38,619 bases of DNA from CAZCSY01 sp964501505 (GCA_964501505.1 CAZCSY010000003.1:1-38619); one strand, 5' to 3'. Counted from the stretch's first letter, positions 36,901-38,619 are shown. The notes: generated by a model not told the origin, from the letters alone. Numbers and translations are program-made.

Positions 36901-38619
36901 AGGATATTTTTGAAACCGCTGCTTTTATCAAAAAACTTGACGTTGTCGCTTTCGCGGGTCTTCACGATAGCTTCGGGCGTGACCGAAGAAAGAATGACCG
37001 GGACGGCGCTGATCCGGCGCAACTTCTCGATAAGGGTCTCTCCGTTCATCTGGGGCATACGCAGGTCGGTTATCACAAGATCAAAGGGCGTGCCGGCTTC
37101 CTGTTTTTCCCTGAACAAGGCCAGGGCCCGGACGCCGTCCTCAGCCTCCTCGACCCGATATCCCGAAAGCCGTAGGCACCTGGCATAAAGGAAGCGCGTC
37201 CCCTCTTCATCCTCCACCAGAAGGATGCGCGGGCCCCTCTCTTCCAAAGGAGAGCCCGCGCCTTCCCCCTCACTGTGCGCGGGCAAGAACTCTTTTATGT
37301 CAATGCCCTCCTTCTTTGACAACGACTCCAGGATCTCCTGGATCTGGGCCGCATCGGCCGCAAGGACCTCCCGCTCCACAACGCCCCTCGTCTTTTTGAT
37401 CTCGAGCTCGGGCTGCCCCTCTGTACCAACGATAAGGTAGCCGGGATAAACGCTCTTCGGGATCGGCGCGACCCGCCTGTCCCTTCTGCGCGAAGGCACG
37501 TTCTCGACCGGCAGAAAGACGCGGAATCCCTTCTTCTGCAAGGCCCGTGCGGTCTGAAGTTCGCCGTTCGACCTGACGCGCACCCAATACCATTTGGACC
37601 CGGCCGCGACAGGAGAAGAAACGAATCTTTCCACTTCGGGGACCGGGACCTGCCCCAGGTCAAAGACGAGGCGGCCGCGGCCGTCCCGAACCAACGTCCC
37701 CTTCTCCACACCCTTCGCATCCACCAGGCGGTCCTCCTTGATATCAAAGAACGTCCTGCCGAACCAGATACATCCAGAGCCGCCGGAGAAAGAAGGAAGC
37801 CAGGAGGTTATCCATAGCTCCCGTCCTGACCCCGTTCTCTTGAGGAGAAGATCGTTGAGCTTTCTTGCAAAGAGAAGGTCTCTTCGGATCTGCCCCGGGA
37901 CCACGAGGCGCCCCTGCCGGCCCAGAAAGATCTTCTGCTGCCTGAAGGGCCGAAGCTGTCTGCGGAGACCCCTGAGCTTTGAACGAACCTCTTGCCTCAT
38001 CATCCTCTTGAACTCTTTTAAAGAGACCCCCCAGAACTCGACAAAGACAAGACCTTCCATGATCTCGATGATGCGCCGGAGCTTATCAATATCCGTCAGA
38101 AGGACGATGTTATAAATATCGTACACATCTTGGTCGGCGATATGGTTGAGATCCAGCTTGCCTTCCCGGCGGAACTGAATGACATGGTTACGCAACGGCA
38201 TAGCCTTGTTTTGATAATATCGTATCCGGCGATAGAGTGCAGGGTCCTTGGCTTTTAGGGAAAAAAGGTCCGCCAAGATCCCCCAATGGTCTTTCTGCTT
38301 CAAATAGCGCACCCACTCTCTGCTGTTGACCGGCGGATGGATGTCCCAGTCTCTTGCGGCATCGGACACCCGGGAAAGAACCGGCGAGCTGGATACCTGA
38401 GTGGTCTGCCGATCGAAAGAAGAGAGAATCTGACGGACCCCGTCCCTGTTCAACCGGCCTTTTGTCATATAAGCGATCGGGATGCGAGCCCTTGTATTCC
38501 CCGCGGGCGAAGAGGAGACGCGACACACCGCATAGACGCCCAATCCCCTGCGGAGGTCATACTGATGGACCTCAAAGACGTCGCAGCCTGAGTGTTGCGC
38601 CGCTGCAGAAGAGACCTCG
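18942..38619 (-). CDS. Giant multi-domain polyprotein-like frame, 5' end outside the window
   Basis: There is no in-frame stop from the right edge (first full codon 38616-38618) to the TGA at 18942-18944, giving at least 6,558 residues. The TTG at 38541-38543 is not a real start: 25 further codons upstream are open and the sequence resembles the end of an earlier domain (CDVFEVHQYDLRRG). The frame contains many unrelated modules, most separated by SSP[V/A/L/I] motifs, each described below. Residue numbers in this annotation count the TTG at 38543 as 1. The domains are all in one frame and are recognisable without gaps, so this is not a frame artefact. Cytosolic regulatory folds dominate, with one multi-pass membrane module. 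It could be cut into separate proteins or act as one very long molecule; the sequence alone does not decide. Confidence 0.93.
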   Translation of the reverse strand, partial: EVSSAAAQHSGCDVFEVHQYDLRRGLGVYAVCRVSSSPAGNTRARIPIAYMTKGRLNRDGVRQILSSFDRQTTQVSSSPVLSRVSDAARDWDIHPPVNSREWVRYLKQKDHWGILADLFSLKAKDPALYRRIRYYQNKAMPLRNHVIQFRREGKLDLNHIADQDVYDIYNIVLLTDIDKLRRIIEIMEGLVFVEFWGVSLKEFKRMMRQEVRSKLRGLRRQLRPFRQQKIFLGRQGRLVVPGQIRRDLLFARKLNDLLLKRTGSGRELWITSWLPSFSGGSGCIWFGRTFFDIKEDRLVDAKGVEKGTLVRDGRGRLVFDLGQVPVPEVERFVSSPVAAGSKWYWVRVRSNGELQTARALQKKGFRVFLPVENVPSRRRDRRVAPIPKSVYPGYLIVGTEGQPELEIKKTRGVVEREVLAADAAQIQEILESLSKKEGIDIKEFLPAHSEGEGAGSPLEERGPRILLVEDEEGTRFLYARCLRLSGYRVEEAEDGVRALALFREKQEAGTPFDLVITDLRMPQMNGETLIEKLRRISAVPVILSSVTPEAIVKTRESDNVKFFDKSSGFKNILPVVKGLLRAVSAGSSPIEKRGGKQIVVPEDDRHYRETFYKDEPVAKYYFEMIVKCNLRLIRISAGKIKARQKERLQQETQVPAGTADTDTPARVIGELLRLRDELASPRYPLSITSGINMREAAKERLRRAVSFIEKGNEPAANALLVAAAKDFSDEMEALMKKRGERERKRKRVGSDVKTQRFWLWQGQNRKYPVGEKASTLFRFYEPRYFDLLWETFRAVDHSVTGEIEELFWLRDTYRSLGEILRYVDGLIEKLTLSEKDRGAQPGISPEKLIEIQEALASIRVKLDRAVLGIKDIIRDSLDLTYELNKIGQFRAGRTILGVAWTFVVLRGKQVRGIIEKTRQGRIAELREAAAKRNREMKARTKNILAALGRNAADQALGKIHGFRRAKKMAVCFREPEFRHVKQLLGYAGELVRKGKMEEAKAQMKRVLGIIEDAGMLADFMQVFRNFYADSNLAGRRLSEREAFDEAFAAFLKKRNMTRGAPEAELWRTRFFRAAFLSLDDPSFLAATELITIQETNDFKDLIRFFKKHPRTHLLFLAWINRGRTRYADLSGQEKSTLVDSLVWDLGLDASQTRLLADAGNILPGTASSPAGKQIEVRIRKYHTRGDGRDSLRKEIRRVGRDCFGKNGPMGYFWPEIKKAFRSPWGTALLAVTDTGKRWKALGYIVGLPSADEIMYLTAVAGDSAWRGRGIGKALTHHFVAQAAEQGYGVIKVDTSEESLIRSLESAACRLKCRVSVEYGQRLLFVIDAERKQLPSWFILFRSARPGVSSSPVFRDPFGISEEYVFDRGLNRISEKVGGGLTEKYFHHSGITIPAVTQVTQRRNGEASSPAVKETSGPGLKVSAAAISLALLVLNALDRLARPGRWDSYATALDAALVGGILSKEEGKPKFLSALDRLAQPGWWDSYATALGSAMAGGILSKEEGKPKFLSALDRLALSGSWDSYATALGSAMARGILSKEQELRPYLDRLAQSGRWAPYATALDAALAGGILSKEEGKPKFLNALDRLALSGSWNSYATALGSAMALGILSKEQELSPYLDRLAQSGWWDLYATALDAAMARGILSTEQELSPYLDKLAQSGRRVSYATALDSAMVRGILSTEQELSPYLDRLAQPCRWDSYATVLGFAMARGILSTEQELSPYLDRLVQSGRWDLYVTALDSAVAQDILSKEEGKPKFLNALDELAQSGRRDLYATALDSAMAGGILSTEQELRPYLDRPARSGWWDLYATAVERYIQSNLTDPGLKEHLRQEIVAAQGAGVPLAYWLRLRQLSLALGIGDGSLRSLISSGRALLQDIRDANSRITRPEARIDYDNSLYCLGTGLACLQVISVLLAKQIAAANLERGFMPLLLDTMRVFSELDVAYLGVIRGFVEQTKTRYINNPAFITRLAGFAGAFYAMEMGVDAFREGLRGPSAEVIERDLGRRLINAIAAKFHMTVDTSGADTASLLDSWDIGYLGLLVSTQKSWSEEDKKLFSLMIKLSLEGRFDGLIYPDRYGILDLKAYTPDEQAAITSIRRHNLNIRERCADLGLSFDAWIAAGKRPPRYTAGEAVRVRTPADILADYRTAFNSFRQWFDTWEGQDSQRACWDKAHRSLGPAWEHIIEAKDEESLKQRAGTLTQQAPLKRLMRFLEGLQRILPSGALPEPVADLYRVVQEIHDYSPQTMPSPEENYRMRFWGRRPGKDAFLGNRAGSCTSLGSNACAIFEFLLDAGTHYLVLETLTGNSGVKGYARFFLALTPAGDPAIFIDSIDGRPCGEYGDTLMRCIKDFAVSLGISEEHVFDRGLNRISEKVGGGLTEKYFHHSGITIPAVTQVTQRRNGEASSPAVKETSGPGPKVSVGDVSGPSLRSGRRHQHESDPDPLAVSSSPAVDIDSLPVVKNGLLHPLHAERLLATKEVVNPDDAPLVAVSGAAGADFSTLLHGVNPLRSRFVCKYPGRFFRISASYLKSVMAGDWKSFVQRYLHPRYSDKYFEGYANGASLNSRRSVVAAFMFELEAIGVDKKSVGIDTYLGYPRLAFRWAYPGTGHDQEYQVTLVTADVTQVPEYQSLLEAEVFDVYYQRAANETAGAYYYGEESFIPQLYRYMRAGGYFVTDDYLFDPDAIRFRDCSKHFPLPLPEIEIPGVQDVDQKLSSLFSDDVVVPAALRHYGWMLRVRRKPLDTPGSFSSPLRTLPVGEVSYSESYFWRTFRLMQKHLQQALHEDARSEWTMQEVKRPAAGTILETERVRERRGDGSPQSEEKIYGGRGLAEPASSPVGNASDRQADKEDASFRNMLDVFGALRKEALAMEDRHSQGLRMGIERTLGWERYVSLLEEVYRLGPHEDLKFMHRLFGPVRAFAGSVLVLSDFLLGLDMLPADGEALKAQEASLESEGRILCYSKTVAYQISVLYNLKVLAPLFASVQEGGVLLAQDTRIEILPCLESLYNLLETISRQIERWIWSFGGVSNGQIFYFIRGYRGRLPEWIFLASRAARVLADQLQEDGLLPSGLFRDTGPQGSSSVAGHRSSSPLGGLQEGRARSKTEESAVREARSVFVRLLFRQLRRVGVAVDPFLERVIRAAVRFSTKKARTEQKFSQCVASGLWTQRQKEMLLGIGRDRKAVLEEKAAGFGIEELHDRLAREAEFMKEKGLALGDIFIALSNGVTCAGLEVLAMKKKMQIGELVRFHAWRRGIFSVIRERVEKTEEKARQVVSIKTFPSGTRKALVRYRGIVFYFSLAPGAQSYKDLLAGHVVFEGSFDKVIVFNQRTSQEWVFLVGKDGWLRTPEGGRMGEDLRFVRRTRGVCVTTYITDFIPGWSDLAHDGRGARLLRRIFILRDNPMGRTEKSFGQSLRRIYEELWQLYPELKGREIESARFIARASKLESLRRYLRMDRSARDVRVILEKYFSKRREAFRQEILRRLFLVKSVLSPGLGHAEDAVLGVLGINLVDIMQSFGKYVFFDLFGEGEEDVRIVLGKLLSRCGNSPAGVPSGESGLSRPKTTKPVRPAPVKRAKAAGALSRSDVRERRQPASDIRSFVRFFSPEGFDASLLWKMTEALVDRPAALFEVLKMQMPMVLGLLFDSSLQENHVYAFKLLQKAFAVDDRKTAFLLRPHLKREDFPVYNKKGMPFLERLKEERPCWYEYFMQRTRSHLSSSPLEARSSYGPSRRRVFLSLVSRLAARFNARLTSDWAGRVRSPAVAYRLISKKDGSLNRLPYFIGLAGGVLVTLMGGYLPSWVTLASFQVAALATVLKNASLTQGFAVGLISAWVYSAEGPTLTLVIGILNFSLGSLVLWHKDRNVEAKEQKRCDPRPTGCVRSSSPVLEEPSLAKIRHEAHLYREQSRSGWEDLGRLMVLLKRGGNEAFEARVRTDINNAVLRLIGRMEGPSYETIQSTLEDEIATLLVCILRIPEVNFYSGRRGSAVGAKIRELADEALQLVRMFPEIEKVVRKYEASAIIDIRASWAACGAAGNKRGGSSPVESTTSRDAEGVVYPYFFFNKGAGSRKGVVGLLEEEVIPFLRDRLARLKPGERVNVLSFGGVRALFGLPTIAEAHRIIVWILEDVRSHPAAWKGIRLTPETFRVVVVDEDRRALREAASGYYRHESFLTLNRKRQMTRRTADLLAEYFGERNPDATYQISQKVRQYVEVRAADLQSFEPRPGERFDFIIYNYSEYLVELGQRSTDPIWTFIVASNMLHWFKEGGLLLTTAQKWFRHFLPHMRIIVRNRATFWERGRVTVDLFLLKYASAEIAEDYYDRGYARVRDRLLAFDSRLRVSLIDVSYKIAKEVHEGMMREYGVPYLAHLVGIARDMVRRDAFLRGMAGIKGVYLEVFFAAALLHDALEEHRDAGKSAFWLLIRMALRLFATLHGRRAYAILKTVLSMTKGRREPEKAFLARLWASRSPYAIILKIFDRINNFVIPRRSWTQDKAQQFAHGIDFFLDAPFVPRPIAGHYRQTQADLFTTELEKLRAKELLKMSLREKIIRLVAEWSRPDDFLIENFRPLDKEELRALMPSRRGRRKALGMVQRLLKQGVLAELFGDGLVLTEYLESLAQKGLVELSVTGESYEKLYEDLAKGFIVSLRKEDLPSSWEGLEGVSAGRTFDYMVKFSLLAKDMEGRRYGIRLRNQAGVLSDVFIATLTVERFLGKVVLSSEEEKKEGKGKMVVSFWGSDRVTRQDILLIHDALIRRIEEHVAGLLPEGIGFVVEGEVRRQVVPRVRYPLPDAVLDTSSSPLGRLSLEEARERAHSSVFSATDLYLEMVAGTGAHAPRGPAVSPMGQGSPALVHPLSGPFGYAPFSSSPVFSRERRFVKRAVFELRSAVRAPGKVAELAKYSQLLGNIRNAGIVVSIFGGVDFPPGSLWYEKTTELSSYLNQKDCCVVTGGGPGLMEAANKGVPGNKASIGILIELTREKDCNPYVNIPFKFKYLFARKMAFIILSQVFICMPGGFGTLDELFEILAWKEKGHINGAPVILFGRSYYEQLYALLKEMHRRGQLKRPLEELVALVDSYEEVGAIVERSGACRGPANNVRGILKVKKAARVLKGSLLQLRSVGPGVALLGAQEMSEENRLYGAARVIAAGLADRDVSVFCRGYDGVSRPAWEGFKELKEQKARRARLVSLWSGEPREFALDGVGDLRLALPYALEQKIVLARHGDQGFVVFPPRDAQTMSMLFETLCLMQTGKTFLRPLLLFDTRYWQSWHGFFSDVLLAEGAISRKDLTLYTQTNDVKHVLVEVEDFYLERLLGGKGSSPVQADGAQAMKGDRVIRPAGLLMRGIWDITPQEYRSDNYLPARLVLSANPMLEHKSKSPMLSPVPSASLKAISSSPISQIEEKIRRLIPIGGSHVLSHGKRVRELAVYLAKELGFSRGETERLELPAELHDIGKVVPELLYLTNFPGILNRPTLHYLSNRHPMLSAFMARNHNLVTSSEQLQMIRYHHRPKIGDVSFQIISTADWLDANMDSSRLYNLTGQGNGSIEKLPVALRRYLKNIPYSLDKDLMRVVDRITDHGAIKGVLQKSEGYSPSLIADIVKSWFTFKLRCNYLDVFAQIIRQTEDSQRLRQFLSAISGEDFIGLLSLEQAELFLNRILSAAASRNPGPKIKEHLQDLASRSETTILFERIVAWVLHSSSPLFFKIPESAPFDAAGGSPIGNNLPVAGGVSLPAAFSFSSSPAEASGHLGDKKIFFPEARNNSFIIELNLLGPARPENDTGCLVYGVVFDGNDILGNRIEMKLHREISELELSVIWTSNGRPQGRYPEVGESIINFLRKETLANDWSLRVTDIQSGRLARFIKRYFKQARMAQENVQGYDDKGITWSGQLGCAVVAYPKSDRESRGESLGNSIVTMGSSSPVKIRTASCQNDLAVTATIRDARVEDIHDLEKMENGLYGDDNQVKDDFRALIKTKGRTGRRNVLKVARLGQRAIGYILAKQKREIDGIKILTITDFFVIPDKRGKGIGRSLLEAIVKIADQEGYELLLIPADKKLLSFLESYGFEKRPEGYVRKPGGRQKSNSDEQGSSTPVEKEDQEVIDIIIQPQLDRVIFTQDQKRKFRQCRLYDHPELTFYFKELISNVVAKGPRKGIYLRSYALRCWKNAKERGGGLVFPFVIGKIGFSERKGKDIVRIILYDAVVIRKSQDYSLTEVIRNLARQGRLGYIKDIVSDFFIADQELMDRGVYMCDPFLENGAMDEKGKVFFVDGGMFEIKPDPSDFLVRGKSHHLNNKFFNSLSGVGVSRDKIKELMRVYGDISGVYIGEFDAEIFDFFEGWIKQERYYARGEEDYKRFFNGKANKELYTSVKWTDPSTSSPVSEGPRGPGSQHSGPKDFPRRDGYPPEPGGLRFAGHASGARALPVAPSTSDSGRATSPANDGPWTESGIQAIQGSQAHSARGPAVSEMAHGSSPVGHRPFESAPSLLLNSTHLSQDTLSRTTWKQFPEQLPEQPGDSCPGTSSSVVFPQDYLWRAFLLHIVEWKIRWMLWRFNETTRDGSVFHNSSPSEGGEERR
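18978..19538 (-). other. Giant protein C-terminal low-complexity tail, two linker units
   Basis: Unit one (19257-19538) begins SSPVSEGPRGPGSQHSGPKD and is Pro/Gly/Ser-rich and disordered. Unit two (18978-19256) begins SSPVGHRPFESAPS and contains a Trp/Arg-rich helix (WRAFLLHIVEWKIRWMLWRF). Both look like translated intergenic sequence. A final SSPS motif and eleven residues lead to the stop at 18942. Confidence 0.65.
19539..20396 (-). other. Giant protein module: kinase-like fold (tentative)
   Basis: 286 residues. The segment FIADQELMDRGVYMCDPFLE then NGAMDEKGKVFFVDGGMFEI resembles the catalytic loop and metal-binding loop of protein-kinase-like folds (an Asp followed five residues on by Asn, then a DGG in place of DFG). 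The preceding strand and helix pattern (GKDIVRIILYDAVVIRK) could form the small lobe, but no clear nucleotide-binding Lys is assigned. The module may be a degenerate or divergent kinase; an unknown fold is equally possible. Confidence 0.4.
20397..20906 (-). other. Giant protein module: GNAT acetyltransferase 2 (RimI-like)
   Basis: 170 residues after SSSPVKIRTASCQ. A full GNAT fold: TATIRDARVEDIHDLEKMEN, GQRAIGYILAKQKREIDGIK, motif A FFVIPDKRGKGIGRSLLEAI and the C-terminal KKLLSFLESYGFEKRPEGYV. It is a better match to ordinary GNATs than the first copy (34578-35120). The acceptor is unknown. It ends before the variant motif SSTPV. Confidence 0.87.
20907..21566 (-). other. Giant protein: 41-residue spacer and 179-residue unknown module
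   Basis: The spacer between motifs 5660 and 5701 includes GGSPIGNNLPVAGGVSLPAA, which resembles non-coding DNA read through. The following module, after SSSPAEASGHLGDKK, is alpha/beta (NSFIIELNLLGPARPENDTG, NDILGNRIEMKLHREISELE, SLRVTDIQSGRLARFIKRYF). Not recognised. Confidence 0.55.
21567..22478 (-). other. Giant protein module: HD-GYP-like HD domain
   Basis: 304 residues after SSSPISQIEEKIRRL. The metal-binding pattern is present: HVLSHGKRVRELAVYLAKEL, then ELPAELHDIGKVVPELLYL, RHPMLSAFMARNH and IRYHHRPKIGDVSFQIISTA. The sequence after HH lacks the DGxGYP motif of true c-di-GMP phosphodiesterases, and ADWLDA follows as in HD hydrolases. The remaining part is helical (LDKDLMRVVDRITDHGAIKG). 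A phosphohydrolase acting on a nucleotide is probable; c-di-GMP is possible but not shown. Confidence 0.75.
22479..22700 (-). other. Giant protein linker, 74 residues
   Basis: Begins SSPVQADGAQAMKGDRVIRP and ends in a Ser/Pro-rich stretch (SKSPMLSPVPSASLKAI) before SSSPISQ. No domain is recognised. Base composition changes inside it, near 22570, from GC-rich upstream to AT-richer downstream. Confidence 0.6.
22701..24053 (-). other. Giant protein module: LOG-family domain with a degenerate second copy
   Basis: 451 residues. The first half is a LOG (lysine decarboxylase-like / cytokinin-activating) domain: VSIFGGVDFPPGSLWYEKTT, VVTGGGPGLMEAANKG, FKFKYLFARKMAFIILSQVF and the hallmark PGGFGTLDELFE with catalytic Arg and Glu. 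The second half has the same order in decayed form (GPGVALLGAQEMSEENRLYG, VSVFCRGYDGVSRPAWEGF, FVVFPPRDAQTMSMLFETLC) without PGGxGTxxE. LOG proteins release the base from nucleoside monophosphates. This tandem layout is seen in some two-domain LOG-like proteins, so the second half may be structural. Confidence 0.85.
24054..24257 (-). other. Giant protein linker, 68 residues, Pro/Gly/Ser-rich
   Basis: Begins SSSPLGRLSLEEARERAHSS and turns low-complexity (HAPRGPAVSPMGQGSPALVH). It resembles translated intergenic DNA. The core RGPAVSxMxxGS recurs in the C-terminal linker near 19245-19285. Confidence 0.65.
24258..26513 (-). other. Giant protein module: CheR-like methyltransferase fold plus RSH-type HD domain, 752 residues
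   Basis: The first part (about 25700-26450) follows the CheR order: FRVVVVDEDRRALREAASGY, LLAEYFGERNPDATYQIS, VRQYVEVRAADLQSF and GERFDFIIYNYSEYLV. The usual GCSTGEE motif is replaced by VLSFGGVRALFG, so methylation activity is doubtful. The second part (about 25180-25580) has the HD pattern of RelA/SpoT proteins: YGVPYLAHLVGIARDMVRRD, FFAAALLHDALEEH and ILKIFDRINNF in place of KLADRLHNM. The C-terminal portion includes a possible small regulatory domain (YGIRLRNQAGVLSDVFIATL). It may be a fused signalling unit; nucleotide hydrolase activity is inferred from the H..HD..D residues only. Confidence 0.65.
26514..26987 (-). other. Giant protein module: unknown helical, 158 residues
   Basis: After SSSPVLEEPSLAKIRHEAHL the module is helical throughout (EDLGRLMVLLKRGGNEAFEA, AVGAKIRELADEALQLVRMF) and ends CGAAGNKRGG. 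No family is recognised. Confidence 0.55.
26988..27482 (-). other. Giant protein module: multi-pass membrane segment
   Basis: 165 residues. After a basic start (SRRRVFLSLVSRLAARFNAR) there are three to four strongly hydrophobic helices between about 27040 and 27300: LPYFIGLAGGVLVTLMGGYL, WVTLASFQVAALATVL, GFAVGLISAWVYS and TLTLVIGILNFSLGSLVLW, then a positive end (HKDRNVEAKEQKR). It is the only clear transmembrane region seen in the giant frame, and it is flanked on both sides by soluble modules. Confidence 0.78.
27483..27992 (-). other. Giant protein module: unknown helical, 170 residues
   Basis: It opens with a Pro/Lys-rich linker (SRPKTTKPVRPAPVKRAKAA), then a small helical domain (DASLLWKMTEALVDRPAALF, NHVYAFKLLQKAFAVDDRKT) and ends YEYFMQRTRSHL before SSSPLEARSS. 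Not recognised. Confidence 0.55.
27993..29360 (-). other. Giant protein module: unknown, 456 residues
   Basis: Begins SSSPLGGLQEGRARSKTEES. The first half is helical and basic; the middle is beta-rich (KALVRYRGIVFYFSLAPGAQ, FDKVIVFNQRTSQEWVFLVG); the last part is helical (ESLRRYLRMDRSARDVRVIL, FGKYVFFDLFGEGEEDVRIV). It ends at the variant motif NSPAG. No known domain is recognised. Confidence 0.55.
29361..30377 (-). other. Giant protein modules: 86-residue spacer and 253-residue helical unit
   Basis: The spacer (30120-30377) begins SSPLRTLPVGEVSYSESYFW and ends in a charged low-complexity stretch (RVRERRGDGSPQSEEK). The second unit (29361-30119), after SSPVGNASDRQADKE, is helical (NMLDVFGALRKEALAMEDRH, PCLESLYNLLETISRQIERW) and ends with GPQGSSSVAGHR. 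No family is recognised in either. Confidence 0.55.
30378..31277 (-). other. Giant protein module: methyltransferase-like Rossmann domain
   Basis: 300 residues after SSSPAVDIDSLP. A glycine-containing loop follows a strand (APLVAVSGAAGADFSTLLHG), as in motif I of class I SAM-dependent methyltransferases. Later parts include VTLVTADVTQVPEY and the strand YMRAGGYFVTDDYLFDPDAI, like motifs II/III to IV, with GWMLRVRRKPLD at the end. The fold assignment is by pattern; substrate unknown. Confidence 0.5.
31355..31552 (-). repeat. Direct repeat copy 2 (198 bp)
   Basis: This is the partner of 34352-34549. Here the copy is the natural end of the 999-residue module (preceded by MRCIKDFAVSLG), whereas copy 1 is preceded by the short SSSPVFRDPFG. 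The copies bracket the module, as expected from an in-frame tandem duplication followed by loss of most of one copy. Confidence 0.92.
31404..34400 (-). other. Giant protein module: repeat solenoid plus helical region plus Cys-containing domain, 999 residues
   Basis: After SSPAVKETSGPG comes the 35/38-residue repeat array, then a long helical region (GVPLAYWLRLRQLSLALG, YLGVIRGFVEQTKTRYINNP). Near the end is a compact domain with FLGNRAGSCTSLGSNACAIF (Cys2252), YLVLETLTGNSGVKGYARFF and GDPAIFIDSIDG. The last part resembles a transglutaminase/papain-like core by its GxC and terminal Asp pattern, but the His expected between them is not seen, so activity cannot be claimed. Confidence 0.6.
33170..34320 (-). 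repeat. Tandem 35/38-residue protein repeats (about 11 units)
   Basis: Ten full units and one partial unit of 105 or 114 bp are each built on DRLAQSGRWDxYATALxxAM followed by AxGILS. Two unit types alternate irregularly: 38 residues ending KEEGKPKFL(N/S)AL, and 35 residues ending EQEL(S/R)PYL. DNA identity between units is very high, which indicates recent expansion or gene conversion. Each unit would form two helices, giving a solenoid of HEAT/TPR-like shape. No named repeat family is recognised. It forms the N-terminal part of the 999-residue module. Confidence 0.88.
34352..34549 (-). repeat. Direct repeat copy 1 (198 bp) flanking the 999-residue module
   Basis: This stretch is about 97% identical to 31355-31552, by eye 6-7 differences in 198 positions. 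It codes for ISEEYVFDRGLNRISEKVGG through the SSP motif at 34389-34400 to SGPGLKVS. The offset is 2,997 bp, exactly 999 codons, so the reading frame is kept. The repeat includes one SSP junction. Confidence 0.92.
34578..35120 (-). other. Giant protein module: GNAT acetyltransferase 1
   Basis: 181 residues after SSPAGKQ. The acetyl-CoA binding motif A is MYLTAVAGDSAWRGRGIGKA (the R/QxxGxG/A loop RGRGIGKA), preceded by WKALGYIVGLPSADE and followed by GYGVIKVDTSEESLIRSLES. This order fits a GNAT N-acyltransferase; the acceptor is unknown. The module closes with a hydrophobic end (SWFILFRSARPGV) at the next motif. Confidence 0.8.
35121..36860 (-). other. Giant protein module: unknown helical, 580 residues
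   Basis: This starts with SSPIEKRGGKQIVVPEDDRH and is almost wholly alpha-helical and highly charged (RERKRKRVGSDVKTQRFWLW, AAAKRNREMKARTKNILAAL, KMEEAKAQMKRVLGIIEDAG). The composition suits long coiled coils or helical bundles. No catalytic motif or named family is recognised. Confidence 0.6.
36861..37256 (-). other. Giant protein module: CheY-like receiver domain
   Basis: 132 residues after GSPLEERG. A complete receiver is present: the acidic pair in RILLVEDEEGTRFLYARCL, phospho-acceptor Asp493 in FDLVITDLRMPQMNGETL, the switch Ser in VPVILSSVTPEA, and conserved Lys540 in VKFFDKSSGF. All catalytic positions are intact, so phosphorylation by a histidine kinase is plausible. No output domain is attached other than the following SSP motif, so it resembles a stand-alone receiver. 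Confidence 0.9.
37257..37619 (-). other. Giant protein module: NusG/RfaH-type NGN domain
   Basis: 121 residues starting 8 residues after SSPV. The NGN fold is clear: KWYWVRVRSNGELQTARAL, KKGFRVFLPVENVPSRRRD, then PIPKSVYPGYLIVG and KKTRGVVEREVLAAD. NGN domains bind the clamp helices of RNA polymerase and act in transcription elongation or antitermination. The usual C-terminal KOW domain is missing; after about 25 further residues the next SSP-type motif begins. In other bacteria this is a free protein of about 170 residues. Confidence 0.82.
37620..38393 (-). other. Giant protein module: unknown, 258 residues
   Basis: The module begins after SSSPVLSR. It has a helical first half (EWVRYLKQKDHWGILADLFS, then KLRRIIEIMEGLVFVEFWGV), a very basic middle (SKLRGLRRQLRPFRQQKIF) and a beta-rich end (RELWITSWLPSFSGGSGCIW, GRGRLVFDLGQVPVPEV). 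I do not recognise the family. The basic middle would suit nucleic-acid contact, and the next module is NusG-like, but this is only a hint. Confidence 0.6.
38394..38619 (-). other. Right-edge tail and first short linker of the giant protein
   Basis: The first 34 visible residues up to the first motif (38516) are the C-terminal end of an unseen module. A 41-residue spacer follows (TRARIPIAYMTKGRLNRDG) before the second motif. No domain is recognised in either piece. Confidence 0.6.

Larger units (their letters stand above)
18966..38516 (-). other. Set of 28 SSP-type junction motifs in the giant protein
   Basis: The motif is [SAG]-S-S-P-[V/A/L/I], often SSSPV, SSSPL or SSPA. The first motif residue, numbering from 38543, is at 10, 51, 309, 430 (GSPL), 562, 1142, 1323, 1382, 2381, 2423, 2723, 2809, 3062, 3518 (NSPA), 3688, 3853, 4011, 4763, 4831, 5282, 5356, 5660, 5701, 5880, 6050 (SSTPV), 6336, 6430 and 6523 (SSPS). 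The last lies 11 residues before the stop. Serine codons of both families (TCN and AGY) are used at equivalent positions and proline codons vary, so the conservation is at protein level. No copy interrupts a recognisable fold. Nature unknown: processing site, phospho-site or flexible hinge. Confidence 0.9.

Noticed and set aside
18942..38516. SSP motifs as remnants of an inserted DNA element
   Set aside because: Codons differ at almost every copy while the peptide stays the same. A recent DNA element would be more uniform.
38541..38543. TTG as the start codon of the giant gene
   Set aside because: The frame is open upstream to the window edge, there is no Shine-Dalgarno, and it sits inside what looks like the end of another module.
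18942..38619. The giant frame as an assembly or frameshift artefact
   Set aside because: All recognised domains lie in one frame, without internal stops over 19.6 kb, and the junction motif recurs regularly. Random fusion by error would not give that.
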